A stretch of DNA of 64,000 nt from Benincasa hispida (taxonomy: Eukaryota > Streptophyta > Magnoliopsida > Cucurbitales > Cucurbitaceae), in contig NC_052354.1 of assembly GCF_009727055.1 (NCBI RefSeq), forward strand, positions 49,773,600-49,837,599, written 5' to 3'. Both the position numbers and the translations under genes were made by a program. Below, one piece after another: positions 62,301 to 64,000 of the stretch (its first letter is position 1; every line of letters begins with the position of its first letter). The notes beneath the pieces are model-generated. The model saw only the letters and a list, made by a program, of their open reading frames with translations, searched no databases and was not told the origin of the DNA.

Positions 62301-62440
62301 GTTGAGACATCATTGTAAAACAAATGTCATTTCACTTAGGGTACAATAGAATTATTTTGCTAAAATCTAAAATTGGTGTTAAAAGTGGTAATGCAAATAG
62401 ACTTATTAAGTTTGTTCTTGTTTTCAGCAACTTTTAAATT
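62301..62440 (+). other. End of the copia leader
   Basis: Parallels 16,240-16,373, including cttagggtac and gttttcagcaact just before the gag start. Confidence 0.7.
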
Positions 62441-64000
62441 ATGGCAACCGCTACTTTAGCTCTTTTAGCCATCGAAAAACTAACTGGTGACAATTACGCT
62501 AGTTGGAAGAACTCGATAAACACAAAACTTATCATCGATGACCTCTGATTCGTCCTTACGGAGGAGTGTCCTCTTATTCCACCTCTTACTACTGCTCGAA
62601 ATGTTAGAGACGCGTATGAGTGATGGACATGGGCAAACGAGAAGACCCGAGCGTACATCTTGGCCAGCCTAAACAACATTTTGGCCAAGAAGCATGAGCC
62701 CATGNAAACGAGAAGACCCGAGCGTACATCTTGGCCAGCCTAAACAACATTTTGGCCAAGAAGCATGAGCCCATGGTCACTGCACGTGAGATCATGGAGT
62801 CCCTGAAGGGAATGTTCGGACAACCGTCCGGGCAGCTCAAACATGACGCTCTTAAGTGCATCTTCAACTCCAAAATGAAGAAGGGTGCATCTATTCGAGA
62901 ACATGTTCTGACCATGATGGTCAACTTTAACGTGGCGGAGATGAACGGGGCTCGTAATGATGAAGGCAGCTAGGTTAGCATTATTCTGAAGACGTTGCCA
63001 GAAATCTTCCTGCACTTCGTAAGCAATGCTGTTCTGAACAGGGTTGATTATACCCTTACAAATCTCTTCAACGAGTTGCAGATGTTCCAATCCTTACTAA
63101 AAAGCAAAAAGAAGACAGATGGTGAGGCAAATGTTGCTTCATCATCTAAAAAGTTCCTCCGATATTCAACCTCAAGAACTAAGTCAGCACCTTCTTCTTT
63201 CGGCACTAACAAGTGGAAGAAGAAGAAGAAGGGTAGTAAGGGGAAGGGGAAGGCACCAGCTAACCCACAACCTGTCGCTCAGCTGGGTAGGCGACCAGTA
63301 CCGGTTGAAAAAGGAAAATGTTTCCACTACAACTAGGATGTGCACTGGAAGCGGAACTACCTACACTGGTTGAAGGAGAAGAAGAAGGCCAAGGCCAAAA
63401 CCAAACAAGGTAAATGTGATTTACTGGTTTTGGAGATTTTTTTAGTGGAGGATGATGATTCTGCATGGATTATAGACTCTGAGGCCACTAACCATGTTTG
63501 TTCTTTTCACGGGATTATATCCTGGCGAACTTGAGGCTAGTGAAATGACGATGCGAGTAGGCACTAGGCACATCGTCTCAGCTGTGGCAATGGGAGGCCT
63601 TCAACTACTTTACAAAATAGGTGTACCATTTTGAATGATGTTTATGTTGTTCTTGAGTTAAAGAGGAACTTGATTTCTGTAAAGTCCCTGCTTGAATGTA
63701 AATACACTCTTAATTTTTCAGTTAATAAAGAGTATTTTGAAAGATGGTGTTGACATATGTTCAACTTTACTGGAAAATAATTTGTATGTGCTAAGGCCGT
63801 TAGCAACAAATTCCCTCCATAACGTAGAGATGTTAAAAACTATCGTAACTCAAAACAAAGGACTTAAAGTTTATCCTAAAGAAAATGCCCAACTTTGGCA
63901 CCTTTGATTAGGGCACATCAATCTCTATAGGATTGAGAGGTTGGTGAAGAATAATTTCTAAACAAGTTAGAAGAAAATTCTTTACCTGTGTGCGAGTCAT
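62441..64000 (+). pseudogene. Copia gag and protease/pre-integrase region, decayed, runs off the window
   Basis: The ATG at 62,441 (ATGGCAACCGCTAC) opens a gag matching 16,374: EKLTGDNYASWKN, then REIMESLKGMFGQP and REHVLTMMVNFNVAEMNGA, a Lys-rich linker (63,180-63,260), a zinc-knuckle remnant (CFHYN, HWKRNY) around 63,320, a protease with DSEAT where DSGAT is expected (63,475), and the NAQLWHL...GHI segment near 63,885. Stops occur at about 62,546, 62,621, 62,971, 63,334 and 63,906. A 70-bp assembly duplication interrupts gag (see separate entry). Confidence 0.9.
62635..62775 (+). other. Assembly artefact: exact 70-bp duplication around a single N
   Basis: 62,635-62,704 and 62,706-62,775 are identical (aaacgagaagacccgagcg ... 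gagcccatg) with one N at 62,705 between them. Two overlapping contig ends were evidently placed side by side. Removing one copy and the N leaves gag in frame with its relative at 16,374. Confidence 0.93.

Larger units (their letters stand above)
56992..64000 (+). mobile_element. Copia element, 5' part only, continuing beyond the window
   Basis: A TGTTGGGGTTGATATCC start at 56,992 follows CAAAG (56,987-56,991, presumptive target sequence) within the integrase of the minus-strand copia. The LTR (56,992-58,021), a TGGTATCAGAACC primer site, a leader interrupted by a solo LTR, gag from 62,441, a protease and the GAG-pre-integrase region follow. The end of the window falls at the start of the integrase region. 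Confidence 0.9.

Overview
This window is repeat-dominated nuclear DNA of a dicot plant. The LTR families (tRNA-Met and tRNA-Asp primer sites, TNT1-94-like Ty1/copia, Athila/Tat-type Ty3/gypsy), the Mutator and hAT relics and the dense CTATCACTGATAG-type palindromes would fit a cucurbit, but that assignment is an inference from motif memory and not proof. I see no intact host gene, tRNA, rRNA or CRISPR array. Nearly every open reading frame is a fragment of a transposable element or a chance frame in AT-rich DNA.

Layout, left part (1-23,572). A coiled-coil gene fragment with a phase-0 intron (about 424-1,007) and a diverged second copy of that intron/exon unit (5,390-5,880) flank a minus-strand gypsy-type solo LTR (about 1,158-5,389). 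That LTR is itself split by a copia-family LTR (3,022 to about 4,750). A clean solo LTR with a 5-bp target duplication follows (6,020-7,910). Next comes a gutted minus-strand copia (left LTR about 7,980-9,380, 1.1 kb of interior, right LTR from about 10,514 to 23,572). Its right LTR was hit twice: by a 5'-truncated LINE (10,605-11,455) and by a 10.8-kb full-length plus-strand copia (11,850-22,682) with gag-pol riddled by stops.

Middle (23,573-37,479). A minus-strand Mutator-like (MULE) transposase pseudogene lies at 24,055-28,677 and is split by a second solo LTR (25,767-27,737). It also contains an almost perfect Nextera/Tn5 junction adapter at 25,632-25,668, an assembly or library artefact. 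A Harbinger-like 1.8-kb element (30,125-31,940), AT-rich spacer with microsatellites, and a small hAT-type MITE candidate follow.

Right part (37,480-64,000). This is a nest at least four layers deep. A hAT transposase relic was hit by a minus-strand copia whose 3' LTR is 39,439-41,461. That copia was hit twice. The first insertion is a 13.4-kb gag-only copia (41,961-55,347), which contains a 5.6-kb non-coding gypsy element (47,527-53,117). The second is another plus-strand copia (56,992 to beyond the window end), which carries a third solo LTR (60,441-62,300) in its leader. The 5' half of the minus-strand copia, the right end of the hAT element and the 3' half of the last copia lie outside the window.

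The most interesting signals are: (i) a conserved duplicated block in the untranslated leaders of three different copia elements, together with CGATCG-rich tracts in LTRs and leaders; (ii) stops in gag-pol that almost all look like C-to-T decay at CG/CHG sites; (iii) two assembly artefacts visible directly in the bases (adapter junction, and a 70-bp duplicated contig end around a single N); (iv) solo LTRs inserted at copies of the palindromic repeat. I did not find a convincing new biological system; the leader block is the best lead.
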